Source of the DNA: Sphaerochaeta globosa str. Buddy
Lineage (GTDB): Bacteria; Spirochaetota; Spirochaetia; Sphaerochaetales; Sphaerochaetaceae
Assembly: GCF_000190435.1 (NCBI RefSeq)
Contig: NC_015152.1
Location: 1,556,458 to 1,620,457 of the forward strand
Direction of reading: 5' to 3'
DNA: 64,000 nucleotides
The notes beneath the pieces are model-generated. The model saw nothing but the letters and a program-made list of their open reading frames with translations, did not search any database and had not been told where the DNA came from. Positions 37,053 through 45,900 of this stretch are shown in pieces. The stretch's first letter is position 1. Each line of letters opens with the position of its first letter. The position numbers and the translations under genes are program-made.

Positions 37053-38561
37053 TTATTTTTTCGGAAGATCATTCGAATCCTTGAGCAACACATCATGGGC
37101 ACCGCCTTCAATGATGGATGTGGATGATACCAACGTGAGCTTCGCTTTTTGCTGGAGCTCATCAAGGGAGATCGCTCCGCAGTTGCACATTGTGGAGGTG
37201 ATTTTGCTCAACGACAGCTGCACATTGTCTTTCAGCGGACCTGCATACGGGACATAGGAGTCGACTCCTTCAACAAAGCTCAGTTTCCCATCACCACCCA
37301 AGTCATAGCGTTGCCAATTTCTTGCCCTTGCCGAACCTTCACCCCAGTATTCTTTCATGTAGGAGCCCTTCACATTCACTTTTTCAGTCGGGCTCTCATC
37401 AAAGCGAGCGAAATACCGCCCTAGCATGAGAAAGTCAGCACCCATGGCTAAAGCAAGCGTCATATGATAATCATGCACGATACCGCCATCACTGCAAATC
37501 GGTATGTACTCACCGGTTCGCTCGAAGTACTCATCCCTTGCTTTGGCAACCTCAATAAGGGCGGTAGCCTGTCCACGTCCGATACCCTTGGTCTCCCGGG
37601 TGATACAGATGGACCCTCCACCAATGCCAACCTTTACAAAGTCCGCCCCGCTCTCTGCGAGGAACAAGAAGCCTTCACGGTCTACAATGTTACCGGCTCC
37701 AACCTTTACCGCATCACCGTACTGTGCCTTTATCCATGAGAGAGTCAGCTTCTGCCATTCTGAGAACCCCTCGGAGGAATCGATGCATAGTACATCGGCA
37801 CCACTTTCGATCAATTGGGGTACACGGCTCTTATAGTCCCGTGTATTTATCCCGGCACCGACAATATATCGCTTCTGCTTATCCAGCAGTTCGTTTGGAT
37901 TCTCCTTATGACTCTCATAGTCCTTGCGGAATACGAAAAAACGCAAACGATTGGATGCATCCACAATCGGCAGCGTATTCAACTTATGCTCCCAAATAAT
38001 ATCGTTGGCTTCAGACAGGGAAACACCTTCACGAGCATAGACCAATCGTTCGAAGGGGGTCATGAAGGTTGCAATTGGAGTATCCTCGCTCATTCTGCTT
38101 GGTCGCCAGTCCCGGGATGAGACAACGCCCAAAAGAATGCCGTTGGCACTACCGTCATCGGTGATGGCAATCGTAGAATGGCCTTTCAGCTTTTTTAGCG
38201 CAATAAGATCTTTCAGTGTTTGCTCGGGACGTAGATTGGAGTCCGAAGGTACAAAACCGGCTTTGAATGCCTTCACTCTCGCAACCATTGCACTTTGTTC
38301 TTCAATACTCTGACTTGAATAGATGAAGCTCAGTCCACCTTCCCTTGCCAAAGCTTTAGCCATCTGCTCACCGCTTACCGATTGCATGATGGCACTTACC
38401 AAGGGGATGTTCAGGCTTAAGAGAGGCTGTTGTCCCTTCTTGTACTTCACAAGCGGAGTCCGCAACGAAACATTGGAAGGAATGCAATTGGTATCCGAAT
38501 ACCCGGGTACGAGCAGGTATTCACTGAAGGTTCTGGAGGGTTCATCAAAAAAGTATGCCAT
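37053..38561 (-). CDS. guaB: IMP dehydrogenase, Tritrichomonas-like type
   Basis: A 502-residue IMPDH that makes XMP from IMP, the committed step to GMP. It has the barrel with a Bateman (CBS) insert at about 100-220. The catalytic loop is [13 protein letters not shown] with the nucleophilic Cys, followed by [10 protein letters not shown]; the flap region contains [17 protein letters not shown]. These segments, and [21 protein letters not shown] near the N-terminus, resemble IMPDH of the protist Tritrichomonas foetus (from memory) more than standard bacterial GuaB, whose loop is usually GPGSICTTR. The ATG at 38561 has AGGAG at 7 nt. Confidence 0.95.
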   Translation of the reverse strand: MAYFFDEPSRTFSEYLLVPGYSDTNCIPSNVSLRTPLVKYKKGQQPLLSLNIPLVSAIMQSVSGEQMAKALAREGGLSFIYSSQSIEEQSAMVARVKAFKAGFVPSDSNLRPEQTLKDLIALKKLKGHSTIAITDDGSANGILLGVVSSRDWRPSRMSEDTPIATFMTPFERLVYAREGVSLSEANDIIWEHKLNTLPIVDASNRLRFFVFRKDYESHKENPNELLDKQKRYIVGAGINTRDYKSRVPQLIESGADVLCIDSSEGFSEWQKLTLSWIKAQYGDAVKVGAGNIVDREGFLFLAESGADFVKVGIGGGSICITRETKGIGRGQATALIEVAKARDEYFERTGEYIPICSDGGIVHDYHMTLALAMGADFLMLGRYFARFDESPTEKVNVKGSYMKEYWGEGSARARNWQRYDLGGDGKLSFVEGVDSYVPYAGPLKDNVQLSLSKITSTMCNCGAISLDELQQKAKLTLVSSTSIIEGGAHDVLLKDSNDLPKK

Positions 38562-38602
38562 CACGCAACTCCTGGAGGGTTTTGGCACTCTATTTTGACC
38601 AG

Positions 38603-38658
38603 ATTACCGAAAGAAAGCAAGGGTAATGCAACAAATATACCTAAATATGTTGCATTAC
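38603..38658 (-). promoter_or_regulatory. guaB promoter region with an 11-bp inverted repeat
   Basis: On the minus strand TTGCAT, 17 nt, GGTAAT forms a plausible promoter (38603-38631). A perfect inverted repeat, GTAATGCAACA / TGTTGCATTAC, at 38623-38633 and 38648-38658 with a 14-nt centre covers the -35 box. It is a candidate operator. It could also act as a weak terminator for the upstream GH13 gene, but it has no T-run. Confidence 0.5.
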
Positions 38659-38670
38659 ACCATTTTCTAA

Positions 38671-40524
38671 TCACCTCTTTGCAATAATGAGGGTTGATTC
38701 ATACGGTTCTAGATCTACCTGCACTGCATCGGTGCCTATAGTGGCCTTGCCCTCTACCAACGCTCTGATGCAGAGCATTTGGTTGGAGAAGGATACAATT
38801 CTAGGCGTCTCACAACGACTGAGTACGCAAATAAGTGCAAGCGTATTGTCATATCTGGCAAACACCAGTGATGTATCATCGCTTGCAAGTATCACCCAAC
38901 TGCCATGCTTAAGCGTTGATGCATAGGTTTTTCGCAAAGCACCCAATTCGGTATAGAGAGCAAAAAAATCCTGATTCCATTGCGTTTGGTCCCATTGCAT
39001 CGGATAGCGGGCACGTTCAACCGACCCATACGGCCCTTGCAGGGCAATTTCTTCCCCATAGTAGATATTCGGCATACCGGGAAGGAGGTACATAAGTCGG
39101 ATGAGGCCCCGATACATCGGCCAGTTGAAGAGTGTTTTATTATTGTAGAGCCTTGGCGTGTCATGGCTGTTGATGAGGTTCATCTGCATGCCTAGCATTT
39201 GACCCGGCACGGAAGTGAGATGACTTTGCAACGCTTGGGCAAATTCAAATCCGCTAAAGGGTCTCGTTTTGGGAGGTTGATGGCCCCACCCGTTGGTCAT
39301 ATAGCGGTCTGTTTCCCCCATCCAGGAGCGCATAGGACGGCTGCTGCCCAAGTAATTCATGGTTGCATCCCACATATCGCCTGCAAGGAAAGGAGTTGAA
39401 TCAACCCAATCCTCCCCTACTAGGTACGCTTGGGGATTCTCCTGTTTGACTGCTTTACGCACTTCCCTCCAGATTTCCTCACAGAGTTGGTCATTTCCTC
39501 TTCGGCCCACTTCACTGGAAACATCCAAACGCCAACCGTCCTGAAGGTAGGGAGCTTTGAGAAAGGAACGCATTACCGAATCAGGAGAGCGATACATGAG
39601 ATCACGCAAGCTCTGGCTGGTGTAATTGAGTTGGGGCAAGGTCGGAACATCCTGCCAACAGGCAACCGAGTGATCATCATTGAAATAATAAAACCCAGCT
39701 TCCGTACTATCCGGCTCGCTCTCAGCTTTCCGGTACCAGGGGTGTTCGATACCTGTATGGTTTATGGAAATGTCAATGATGATTTTCATCCCATGTTCAT
39801 GCAACGTATTGCATAGGTGGGCAAAGGCCATATCCCCGCCGAGGTGTTCGTCAACATGGAAAAAATCCGTACAATCGTAACGATGGGTAGTGCTGGCACG
39901 GCCTATGGGGTTCAGGTAGAGCGTATCGATACCCAACTTCTTGAAGTGATCGATCGAATCCTCAATCCCTTGCAGGTCTCCATTGAAGAAATCCAGACAC
40001 CGGCCTTGTTCGTATTCCAAAGGACTTTCATCAAAGGTATGGACGCTAACCATACCACCATCGAAGCTATACTCTCCCTCCTTACGGCCAATCGTATCAT
40101 TGCCTTTACGGAAACGGTCGGGGAAAATCTGATAGCAGGTAGCACTGCCGACCCACGATACTTCCTGAAGATCGGCTCGCAAGGAAAAACATTCTCTGAG
40201 GGGAGGAACCGAGGCTTTCAACCCGGCTGCACTGTATGAGTATGCACGATCCACTGCATCGATCAGAAAGTACCAGTACATCAATTCATCCATCACCTTG
40301 ATCGTACCTTCGTAGATTGCAAAGGGTGTTTCTTTTACTTTGCTGAGAATGATATGCTTTTCCCGTCCAAGCTGAAAACTGACAAGTCGGACTTCTTTGA
40401 CTTGATCGGTTATACCTATCTGGATGCTCAGCTTAACAGGTTCCCCTTTTTTGGGAAACAGAGGCTGTACATAGACAAAAGAGACACTACTATCCACTCC
40501 GCTCTTCCAGGAATCTGCGTGCAT
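38671..40524 (-). CDS. Glycoside hydrolase family 13 (neopullulanase/alpha-amylase type)
   Basis: A 617-residue cytoplasmic-looking GH13 enzyme with no signal peptide. An N-terminal beta-sandwich (about 1-120) precedes the catalytic barrel beginning ATCYQIFPDRF. Conserved regions are DISINHTG, WRLDVSSEVG (nucleophile Asp), LVGEDW (acid Glu) and INSHDTPR, with a C-terminal beta domain. The N-terminal domain and ATCYQIFPDRF suggest a maltodextrin/cyclomaltodextrin/pullulan-degrading subfamily; exact specificity is not decidable. GAGG precedes the ATG. The divergent LacI regulator probably controls it. Confidence 0.92.
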   Translation of the reverse strand: MHADSWKSGVDSSVSFVYVQPLFPKKGEPVKLSIQIGITDQVKEVRLVSFQLGREKHIILSKVKETPFAIYEGTIKVMDELMYWYFLIDAVDRAYSYSAAGLKASVPPLRECFSLRADLQEVSWVGSATCYQIFPDRFRKGNDTIGRKEGEYSFDGGMVSVHTFDESPLEYEQGRCLDFFNGDLQGIEDSIDHFKKLGIDTLYLNPIGRASTTHRYDCTDFFHVDEHLGGDMAFAHLCNTLHEHGMKIIIDISINHTGIEHPWYRKAESEPDSTEAGFYYFNDDHSVACWQDVPTLPQLNYTSQSLRDLMYRSPDSVMRSFLKAPYLQDGWRLDVSSEVGRRGNDQLCEEIWREVRKAVKQENPQAYLVGEDWVDSTPFLAGDMWDATMNYLGSSRPMRSWMGETDRYMTNGWGHQPPKTRPFSGFEFAQALQSHLTSVPGQMLGMQMNLINSHDTPRLYNNKTLFNWPMYRGLIRLMYLLPGMPNIYYGEEIALQGPYGSVERARYPMQWDQTQWNQDFFALYTELGALRKTYASTLKHGSWVILASDDTSLVFARYDNTLALICVLSRCETPRIVSFSNQMLCIRALVEGKATIGTDAVQVDLEPYESTLIIAKR

Positions 40525-40557
40525 ACACTACCTCGCTTTACCGTTGACTGCAAATGA

Positions 40558-40567
40558 AAACCGGTTT
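40558..40567. promoter_or_regulatory. Candidate LacI-family operator
   Basis: The 10-bp palindrome AAACCGGTTT with a central CG, typical of LacI/GalR operators. It lies at the expected transcription start of the GH13 gene and upstream of the lacI-type promoter. Confidence 0.55.
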
Positions 40568-40574
40568 AGGATAA

Positions 40575-40603
40575 AGTGTATACAATCTTTCAGGCAGATG
40601 CAA
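40575..40603 (-). promoter_or_regulatory. Predicted promoter of the GH13 gene
   Basis: TTGCAT, 17 nt, TACACT on the minus strand. Transcription should start around 40568, at the edge of the palindrome, which would let a repressor block initiation. Confidence 0.5.
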
Positions 40604-40613
40604 TATTCAGTAT

Positions 40614-40642
40614 TTGTCTTGTCTGCACTCGTATGCTACAAT
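40614..40642 (+). promoter_or_regulatory. Predicted promoter of the LacI-family gene
   Basis: TTGTCT, 17 nt, TACAAT (one mismatch to the consensus -10 box). Confidence 0.6.
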
Positions 40643-40687
40643 CAAATTTCAGTGGCAAGGATACTGCGAATGGAAGAGAATGTACCT

Positions 40688-41716
40688 ATGGCCAAACGGC
40701 CTACAATCAAGGATATTGCCCGTGAGAGCGGGTATTCAAAAACAGCAGTTTCCTTTGCGTTCAACGACCCTTCGAGGATCAGCGAAAAGGCATGCCAACA
40801 AATTCTGTCAACTGCGCAGCGACTTGGATACATCCCGGACCCTATGGCCCGCAATTTTTCCCTTCGACGTCATGTGAGCATTGGATTTTTGTTACCTCAA
40901 ATAGTACAGTACTCCCTGCAAAACCCGTATACCTTGCAGGTAATACAGGGTATTGGTACTGTGTGTGAAAAGTATGGGTATACCCTCACCCTCATTCCTC
41001 CGCTCCATAAGAGTATCACCGAAGCTGTACGCAATGCAGCTGTAGATGGTCTTATCACCATGGGAATGCAGGTGGAAATGGAAATAGTTTCCGTTATGCA
41101 AACCCGCCTGCTTCCCTATGTGACCATCGACGGAACTCCTGATGCGCAAATGCCCAGTGTTAATATTGATGATGAAAAGGCTTGCTACGATCTTATGCAT
41201 CTGGTACTGGAAGCTGGACATCGGAATCTGGTTCTGATCAGCCTTTCGGAGGACGCGTTTGCCTCCCCTACCAAATCTGAAAGTGTTCCGAATAAGCGAA
41301 TGCGAGGGTATCTAAGGGCAGCAGGCGAAGCCGGCCTGGTCCTGGAAAGTTCACAAGTTTTGGTAAGTGAATGTACGTTGGTGGATGGTATGCGTATCGG
41401 AAGGACCATTCTCGACCTTGAAAACCGACCAACCTGTGTGGTGGCAATGAGCGATATTGTAGCCATTGGTTGCATATTAGCTTTCAAGGAAGCCGGCCTT
41501 TGTGTTCCTGACGATATTTCGGTGGTTGGATTTGATAATATCGATGAAAGCTCCTGCATTATGCCGCAGCTGACAACTGTCGACCAGCCGGCAAAGGAAA
41601 AAGGGCGTCTTGGTGCAGAAGCCTTGTTTACAATGATCAACAAGGAACCGCTTCAAAGCGCCCATATACAAATTCCCTACCGAATCATCAGCAGGGAATC
41701 TCTGAAAAGAATCTAG
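40688..41716 (+). CDS. LacI-family transcriptional regulator
   Basis: About 342 residues. The N-terminal helix-turn-helix and hinge (TIKDIARESGYSKTAVSFAF, then DPMARNFSLRR) is followed by a periplasmic-binding-protein-like sensor domain (VSIGFLLPQIV, VGFDNIDESSCIMPQLTTVDQP). It is a cytoplasmic repressor, probably for the divergent GH13 gene and perhaps other glucan genes. The likely start is the ATG at 40688 (GGAAGAG at 9 nt); an ATG at 40670 is possible. Its stop lies 1 nt from the adk stop. Confidence 0.93.
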   Translation: MAKRPTIKDIARESGYSKTAVSFAFNDPSRISEKACQQILSTAQRLGYIPDPMARNFSLRRHVSIGFLLPQIVQYSLQNPYTLQVIQGIGTVCEKYGYTLTLIPPLHKSITEAVRNAAVDGLITMGMQVEMEIVSVMQTRLLPYVTIDGTPDAQMPSVNIDDEKACYDLMHLVLEAGHRNLVLISLSEDAFASPTKSESVPNKRMRGYLRAAGEAGLVLESSQVLVSECTLVDGMRIGRTILDLENRPTCVVAMSDIVAIGCILAFKEAGLCVPDDISVVGFDNIDESSCIMPQLTTVDQPAKEKGRLGAEALFTMINKEPLQSAHIQIPYRIISRESLKRI

Positions 41717-41717
41717 C

Positions 41718-42347
41718 TTATTTTGCTAGTGCCTTGATCAAATCGGCCAGCACCACATCCGGTGAGGGAGAGGCGTCGATGTCCAACAGCATATTGCGTT
41801 CCCGATAATATGCGATCAGGGGCTCGGTCTGTGCTTCGTACACAGAGAGACGGTTCAGAATTGCCTCAGGCTTATCGTCATCACGCTGGATCAACGCTTC
41901 ACCGGTCTCATCGTCGATTCCTTCAACCTTTGGAGGATTGTACAGTACATGGTAGGTTCTTCCGGTGGACTTGCACATGCGTCTTCCACTGAGGCGAGCC
42001 ACTATCTGTTCGCGGTCCAGAACAAAATTAATCACTTTGTCCAATGATTTCATTGCAGACAGGGCATCCGCCTGAGCGATGGTCCTGGGAAACCCATCAA
42101 GAATGAAACCCTTCTGAGCATCAGCTTCCTTGAAGCGTTCCTGTACCATGGCAATGGTTACCGAATCAGGAACCAAATCACCGCTTGCAAGGATAGCCTG
42201 TACTTGCTTTCCCAACTCGGTGCCGCCCTTGATATGGCTGCGAAACAGATCCCCGGTAGAAATATGGGGGATGTCAAAATAGGTTTTTGCTTCGGACGCG
42301 ATGGTCCCTTTTCCGGCACCCGGAGGGCCTAGAAATACTAGATTCAT
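41718..42347 (-). CDS. adk: Adenylate kinase
   Basis: A 209-residue adenylate kinase that balances AMP, ADP and ATP. It has the P-loop [31 protein letters not shown], and a long-form LID domain (about 125-160) with only one Cys ([13 protein letters not shown]), so no zinc site. GAGG precedes the ATG. It is convergent with the LacI gene. Confidence 0.97.
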   Translation of the reverse strand: MNLVFLGPPGAGKGTIASEAKTYFDIPHISTGDLFRSHIKGGTELGKQVQAILASGDLVPDSVTIAMVQERFKEADAQKGFILDGFPRTIAQADALSAMKSLDKVINFVLDREQIVARLSGRRMCKSTGRTYHVLYNPPKVEGIDDETGEALIQRDDDKPEAILNRLSVYEAQTEPLIAYYRERNMLLDIDASPSPDVVLADLIKALAK

Positions 42348-42459
42348 GGTTCACCTCACAACAGAAGATGCAATTATGCTAGCACAAACGAGTTCTTTTT
42401 GCATCCCAGTTGCAGAATTTATCGATAGTTTTATAGCCACATATGAACGAAACCCTTCC

Positions 42460-42488
42460 TTGTATAAAGCTCGGTCATGAGTTAGAAT
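42460..42488 (+). promoter_or_regulatory. Predicted promoter of the uracil phosphoribosyltransferase operon
   Basis: TTGTAT, 17 nt, TAGAAT, about 27 nt before the ATG, with AGGAG between. Confidence 0.65.
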
Positions 42489-42515
42489 CGCAAGCGATAC
42501 AGGAGACAAGTACTA

Positions 42516-43580
42516 ATGAATAAAATTATCCTTCATGCCACAGACCTTGACGGGTATCTCAAGGAATCGGATAAAGAGAGAATTGCACATGTTGATGAGT
42601 TGTACAAGAAATCACTGAATACCTGCTCGATTTTGGAGACTGCAAGTGATGTAATGCAACTTGAGGAAGCTCGGAAAGGCTTGGTTGAAAGCGCTGGCGA
42701 GATTGGACGGTATCTGAAAAATATCTGCGCAGAGGAACCGAGCATACATGTATATTCCTTTGAGACCCCGCAGGAACAACATGGTCAGGCTAGCCGTCTC
42801 ATCGCAAAGCTACGCGACCCCTCCACCGGACATGAGGAGTTCCTGTATTATATCCAGCGAGCGTATGAAATGCTTTTCTCCCATGTCTTTGCCGATGCCG
42901 CACTGCCCAGCAAACGTTCAATCATCACCAAGACACCGGTTACCGACCCGGTACGCAACTATGCCGTACATAGAATTCCCGATGTCGACTCGATCATCAA
43001 TAATAGTGTCATGTGCGTCATGCTTCGTGGAGCCCTGCTGCCGAGTATGATTCTCAGTAAGGAAATCCAGGAATATTCATCCAACGATTTTGTCACTCCC
43101 TTCGCCCTCTTCAAGATTAAGCGCGACGATTCAAAGAAAGAGTCCAATATGGATTATATCCTGGATCTGGATAAGTCATATTTCGACCTCGCTTCGCTGA
43201 ACGACAAGGATTTGATTTTTGCCGACCCGATGAATGCAACCGGCGGCTCTCTGGTAACCATCGTCAAGTACCTGAAGGATAACCATGTCCAACCCAGGTC
43301 GGTGAAATTCATTAACGTCATCAGTGCACTCAAGGGCTCGCTGCGGATTGCTCGCGCCATCGAGGGTGCTGAGGTATATACGTTGTGGATGGATCCTGTG
43401 CTCAACGATGCTGCCTATATCCTGCCAGGCCTCGGTGATGCGGGAGACAGGCTCAACGGTAAGGATGAACACGATAATCCACGCAACATCATCCAACTTG
43501 TTGCCGACTATGGCAGTTCCATTACCAACCTCTACCGTTCACAGGTGAGGGAGATTGAGAAGACTGTATTGGAAAACTGA
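42516..43580 (+). CDS. Uracil phosphoribosyltransferase with N-terminal extension
   Basis: A 354-residue protein. The C-terminal ~210 residues form a UPRTase-type phosphoribosyltransferase with the PRPP loop DPMNATGGSLVTIVKYL (near residue 237) and the uracil-binding tail DAAYILPGLGDAGDRLNG. The first ~140 residues are an extra helical region absent from the usual ~210-residue enzyme. Together with the uridine phosphorylase at 23270 this provides pyrimidine salvage to UMP. It is followed by a 1-nt-overlapping lipoprotein gene. Confidence 0.88.
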   Translation: MNKIILHATDLDGYLKESDKERIAHVDELYKKSLNTCSILETASDVMQLEEARKGLVESAGEIGRYLKNICAEEPSIHVYSFETPQEQHGQASRLIAKLRDPSTGHEEFLYYIQRAYEMLFSHVFADAALPSKRSIITKTPVTDPVRNYAVHRIPDVDSIINNSVMCVMLRGALLPSMILSKEIQEYSSNDFVTPFALFKIKRDDSKKESNMDYILDLDKSYFDLASLNDKDLIFADPMNATGGSLVTIVKYLKDNHVQPRSVKFINVISALKGSLRIARAIEGAEVYTLWMDPVLNDAAYILPGLGDAGDRLNGKDEHDNPRNIIQLVADYGSSITNLYRSQVREIEKTVLEN

Positions 43581-44158
43581 TGAAAAAACTGTTGGTGTTC
43601 GTACTCTGTTCGTCACTCTTGCTTGTCTCCTGTCAGACCTATCAGGCAAACAGACTTGCAGAGCAAGGGTACGAACACATGCAGGGTCAGAATTTTGATG
43701 CATCCAGTGTTTTATTTGCCAAAGCAAGCACTAAAGATGCCAAGAATCATACGTATCGTTACAACTATCTCTTGTCCCTGTTCCTGCAGGGACACTACGA
43801 TGAAGTGATTGTCCAAAGTGAAGAAGCCTTTGAAACATTTCCCTTCAATCTTTCGTTTCTCCTCATACAAGCACAGTCATATGCTGAAAAACAAGAGTAT
43901 GAGAAGGCGTTAGTTACGTACAACCGCCTCTTCAAACTCGACCCTGCTTCGTATGAAACACAGGCATCAGTAATGGAGCAAGCACTTCTCTGGAAGGAAT
44001 ATGAAACTGCTAAGGACCTTGCCCTCGGTCTTGTTAACCAAAAAGCCTATGAGAAAAAGGCACTCGGTGTACTTTCAGAGATTGCAGGCGATGATACTTG
44101 GTATGCATTGGCGCTTGCCTATGTTACGAAAGAAAAGCAATCACAATCCCAGCAATAG
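43580..44158 (+). CDS. TPR-containing lipoprotein
   Basis: A 192-residue protein with a signal peptide and lipobox (LLLVSC, lipidated Cys about residue 18). About three to four tetratricopeptide repeats follow (ANRLAEQGYEHMQGQNFDAS, EKQEYEKALVTYNRLFKLDP). It would sit on a periplasm-facing membrane and bind partner proteins; the partner is unknown. The ATG overlaps the upstream stop (TGATG). The 3' end overlaps the convergent chromate-transporter gene by 35 nt. Confidence 0.88.
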   Translation: MKKLLVFVLCSSLLLVSCQTYQANRLAEQGYEHMQGQNFDASSVLFAKASTKDAKNHTYRYNYLLSLFLQGHYDEVIVQSEEAFETFPFNLSFLLIQAQSYAEKQEYEKALVTYNRLFKLDPASYETQASVMEQALLWKEYETAKDLALGLVNQKAYEKKALGVLSEIAGDDTWYALALAYVTKEKQSQSQQ

Positions 44159-44669
44159 CTCCCAATACAATCCAAATAAGCGGATGCACTTTCTTAAAGC
44201 GTAGAACGAAAAATACCAAGATTGCGTAAAGAATTGTTTCCTGTATCCGAACCATTCCTTCAGGAAACAAGGTCACCGAGAATAGCCGTAAACCTGCAAA
44301 GGTAATAAGACCTACCACAGCTGGCCGTAGGGCATAAAAGGCATCCTTGACATATCGGTTCTTATCGAACTGGCCCAGAAAGCGGGCAATAAAGATAATA
44401 ATGATTACACTGGGGGTTATTTCACCCAGGGTAGCGACGACACCGCCTACGATACCTGCTGCCTGATAGCCGGCAAAGGTTGCCATATTGATTCCTATTG
44501 GTCCGGGAGTGGATTCACTGATGGCAATCATGTCGGCAATACTTTTAGCTGTCAGCCATTGCGGATGCGTTTGTGCAAGCGTATAGAGAAATGGAAGCGT
44601 AGCAAGACCCCCACCAATGGAAAACAAGCCGATTTTAAAGAATTCCCAGTACAATTGGAGGAAAATCAT
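44124..44669 (-). CDS. chrA: Chromate transporter family, half-size subunit 2
   Basis: A 181-residue membrane protein made of one CHR domain with about five or six helices. Signature segments are FFKIGLFSIGGGLATLPFL and the SESTPGPIGINMATFAGYQ loop. Half-size ChrA proteins work as pairs, and this one overlaps its partner by 4 nt (ATGA), with GGAG 6 nt upstream. The transported ion is not certain: many CHR proteins have no demonstrated chromate efflux role. Confidence 0.9.
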   Translation of the reverse strand: MIFLQLYWEFFKIGLFSIGGGLATLPFLYTLAQTHPQWLTAKSIADMIAISESTPGPIGINMATFAGYQAAGIVGGVVATLGEITPSVIIIIFIARFLGQFDKNRYVKDAFYALRPAVVGLITFAGLRLFSVTLFPEGMVRIQETILYAILVFFVLRFKKVHPLIWIVLGAIAGIVIAFLS

Positions 44670-45214
44670 TGCAAACTCCGTTTTATCTTTTGCACACTCA
44701 AGCCAAAGAAAATAGCAAACACTACTATCAGAATCGGTGATACGGCAAAAAAGAACGTACTTACCACCACCAGCAAGTAGAGCAGGATGGTGGGAATATC
44801 GATCAGACTTTTCTTTGCAAGGGTAAGTACCGATTGGGTGATGAGGGCGCAGACTGCTACCCGGATTCCTGTAAATGCATGCTGAACCCACTGATTATCC
44901 TGTACATTCAGCAGTATGGTTGCCAGGGCGGTAATCAAGAGGAGGGAGGGGCTCACCTCCCCCAAGGTAGCCACGATTGCACCGAGAATCCCGCGTTTGC
45001 GATATCCGATCATGGTAGCAGTGTTGACCGCTATGATGCCTGGAGTACACTGCCCGATGGCATAGATGTCCAGCACCTCTTCTTCGGTGACCCAGCGATG
45101 TTTGGTAATAACCTCACGTTGCAACATGGGAAGCATGGCGTAGCCGCCACCGAAGGTCAGACCGCCGATTCTGAAAAAGGAACTGTATAAATCCCACAAA
45201 CGTACCGTATGCAT
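44666..45214 (-). CDS. chrA: Chromate transporter family, half-size subunit 1
   Basis: A 182-residue CHR-domain membrane protein homologous to its downstream partner. FFRIGGLTFGGGYAMLPMLQ and the GQCTPGIIAVNTATMIGY loop match the partner's motifs. The ATG at 45214, right after the rnhA stop, is the likely start; it has no strong Shine-Dalgarno sequence and probably relies on coupling to rnhA. Confidence 0.9.
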   Translation of the reverse strand: MHTVRLWDLYSSFFRIGGLTFGGGYAMLPMLQREVITKHRWVTEEEVLDIYAIGQCTPGIIAVNTATMIGYRKRGILGAIVATLGEVSPSLLLITALATILLNVQDNQWVQHAFTGIRVAVCALITQSVLTLAKKSLIDIPTILLYLLVVVSTFFFAVSPILIVVFAIFFGLSVQKIKRSLQ

Positions 45215-45216
45215 GG

Positions 45217-45666
45217 TTAGGCCAATGCATCCATCGCCATACGTACAAGCTGGTCGCATCGTTCATTGCCTTCAACACCGGCATGACCTTTGACCCAGTT
45301 CCATTGTACCGGCAGATTGGCATTCAGGCGGTCCAGCTCAACCCAATACTCTTTGTTTTTCACCGGCTCCTTGGCTGCAGTCCGCCAGCCATTGACCTTC
45401 CATTTCTTAATCCAGCTGGTGATTCCATTCTTCACGTACTGGCTGTCGGTATTGAGGCTGATACTCTGGGCACCCAAGGCTTGGCTGGCTTTCAGAGCTT
45501 CGATGACAGCTGTCAATTCCATACGGTTGTTCGTGGTATCACGCTCATTTCCGCTGGCTTCCTTTTCGAATATGCCATCAGCCTTCAACACATAGGCCCA
45601 ACCACCAGGACCTGGATTTCCGAGACACCCACCATCGGTATAGATCACAATTTCTCTGTACATCAT
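45217..45666 (-). CDS. rnhA: Ribonuclease HI
   Basis: A 149-residue RNase H that cleaves RNA in RNA-DNA hybrids. The catalytic residues are visible in IYTDGGCLGNPGPGGW (Asp), TNNRMELTAVIEAL (Glu), LNTDSQYV (Asp) and VKGHAGVEGNERCDQL (His and Asp). The first of two adjacent ATG codons lies 7 nt behind a -10 box, without a Shine-Dalgarno sequence. It is the first gene of an operon with the chrA pair. Confidence 0.95.
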   Translation of the reverse strand: MMYREIVIYTDGGCLGNPGPGGWAYVLKADGIFEKEASGNERDTTNNRMELTAVIEALKASQALGAQSISLNTDSQYVKNGITSWIKKWKVNGWRTAAKEPVKNKEYWVELDRLNANLPVQWNWVKGHAGVEGNERCDQLVRMAMDALA

Positions 45667-45673
45667 AGGCCGG

Positions 45674-45702
45674 ATAGTAATATAGAGGCCCCATGTGGTC
45701 AA
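45674..45702 (-). promoter_or_regulatory. Predicted promoter abutting rnhA
   Basis: TTGACC, 17 nt, TACTAT on the minus strand. The -10 box ends 7 nt before the first ATG. Confidence 0.6.
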
Positions 45703-45714
45703 CCATATCAACTC

Positions 45715-45744
45715 TTGACAGAAGGATAAACAACTCCTTACGAT
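45715..45744 (+). promoter_or_regulatory. Predicted promoter of the cobalamin operon
   Basis: TTGACA, 18 nt, TACGAT, ending just before the riboswitch aptamer. Confidence 0.6.
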
Positions 45745-45748
45745 ACAC

Positions 45749-45891
45749 TATCCGTGCCAAGGGAAAGGGGTTTAAGCCCCTGCGGTCCCGCCACTGTAGA
45801 GGCTGGGAATCTGTAAGAAGACACTGCAGGAACGTACTGCGGGAAGTCGCAGATTCTGGGTATGCCTAAGCCAGGAGACCTGACATGGATA
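45749..45891 (+). ncRNA. Cobalamin (B12) riboswitch aptamer
   Basis: It contains the conserved core GCGGTCCCGCCACTGTA and the B12 box AGCCAGGAGACCTGAC. The outer P1 stem can form between TATCC at 45749-45753 and GGATA at 45887-45891. A GC-rich P2/P3 arm (AGGGG..CCCCT) precedes the core. Its position directly before a BtuFCD-type importer fits feedback control by adenosyl- or methylcobalamin. Confidence 0.95.
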
Positions 45892-45900
45892 ATTTCCGAC

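Noticed and set aside
38623-38658. Inverted repeat as a rho-independent terminator of GH13
   Set aside because: The 14-nt A+T-rich centre and absence of a T-run argue against a standard terminator, although a weak role is not excluded.
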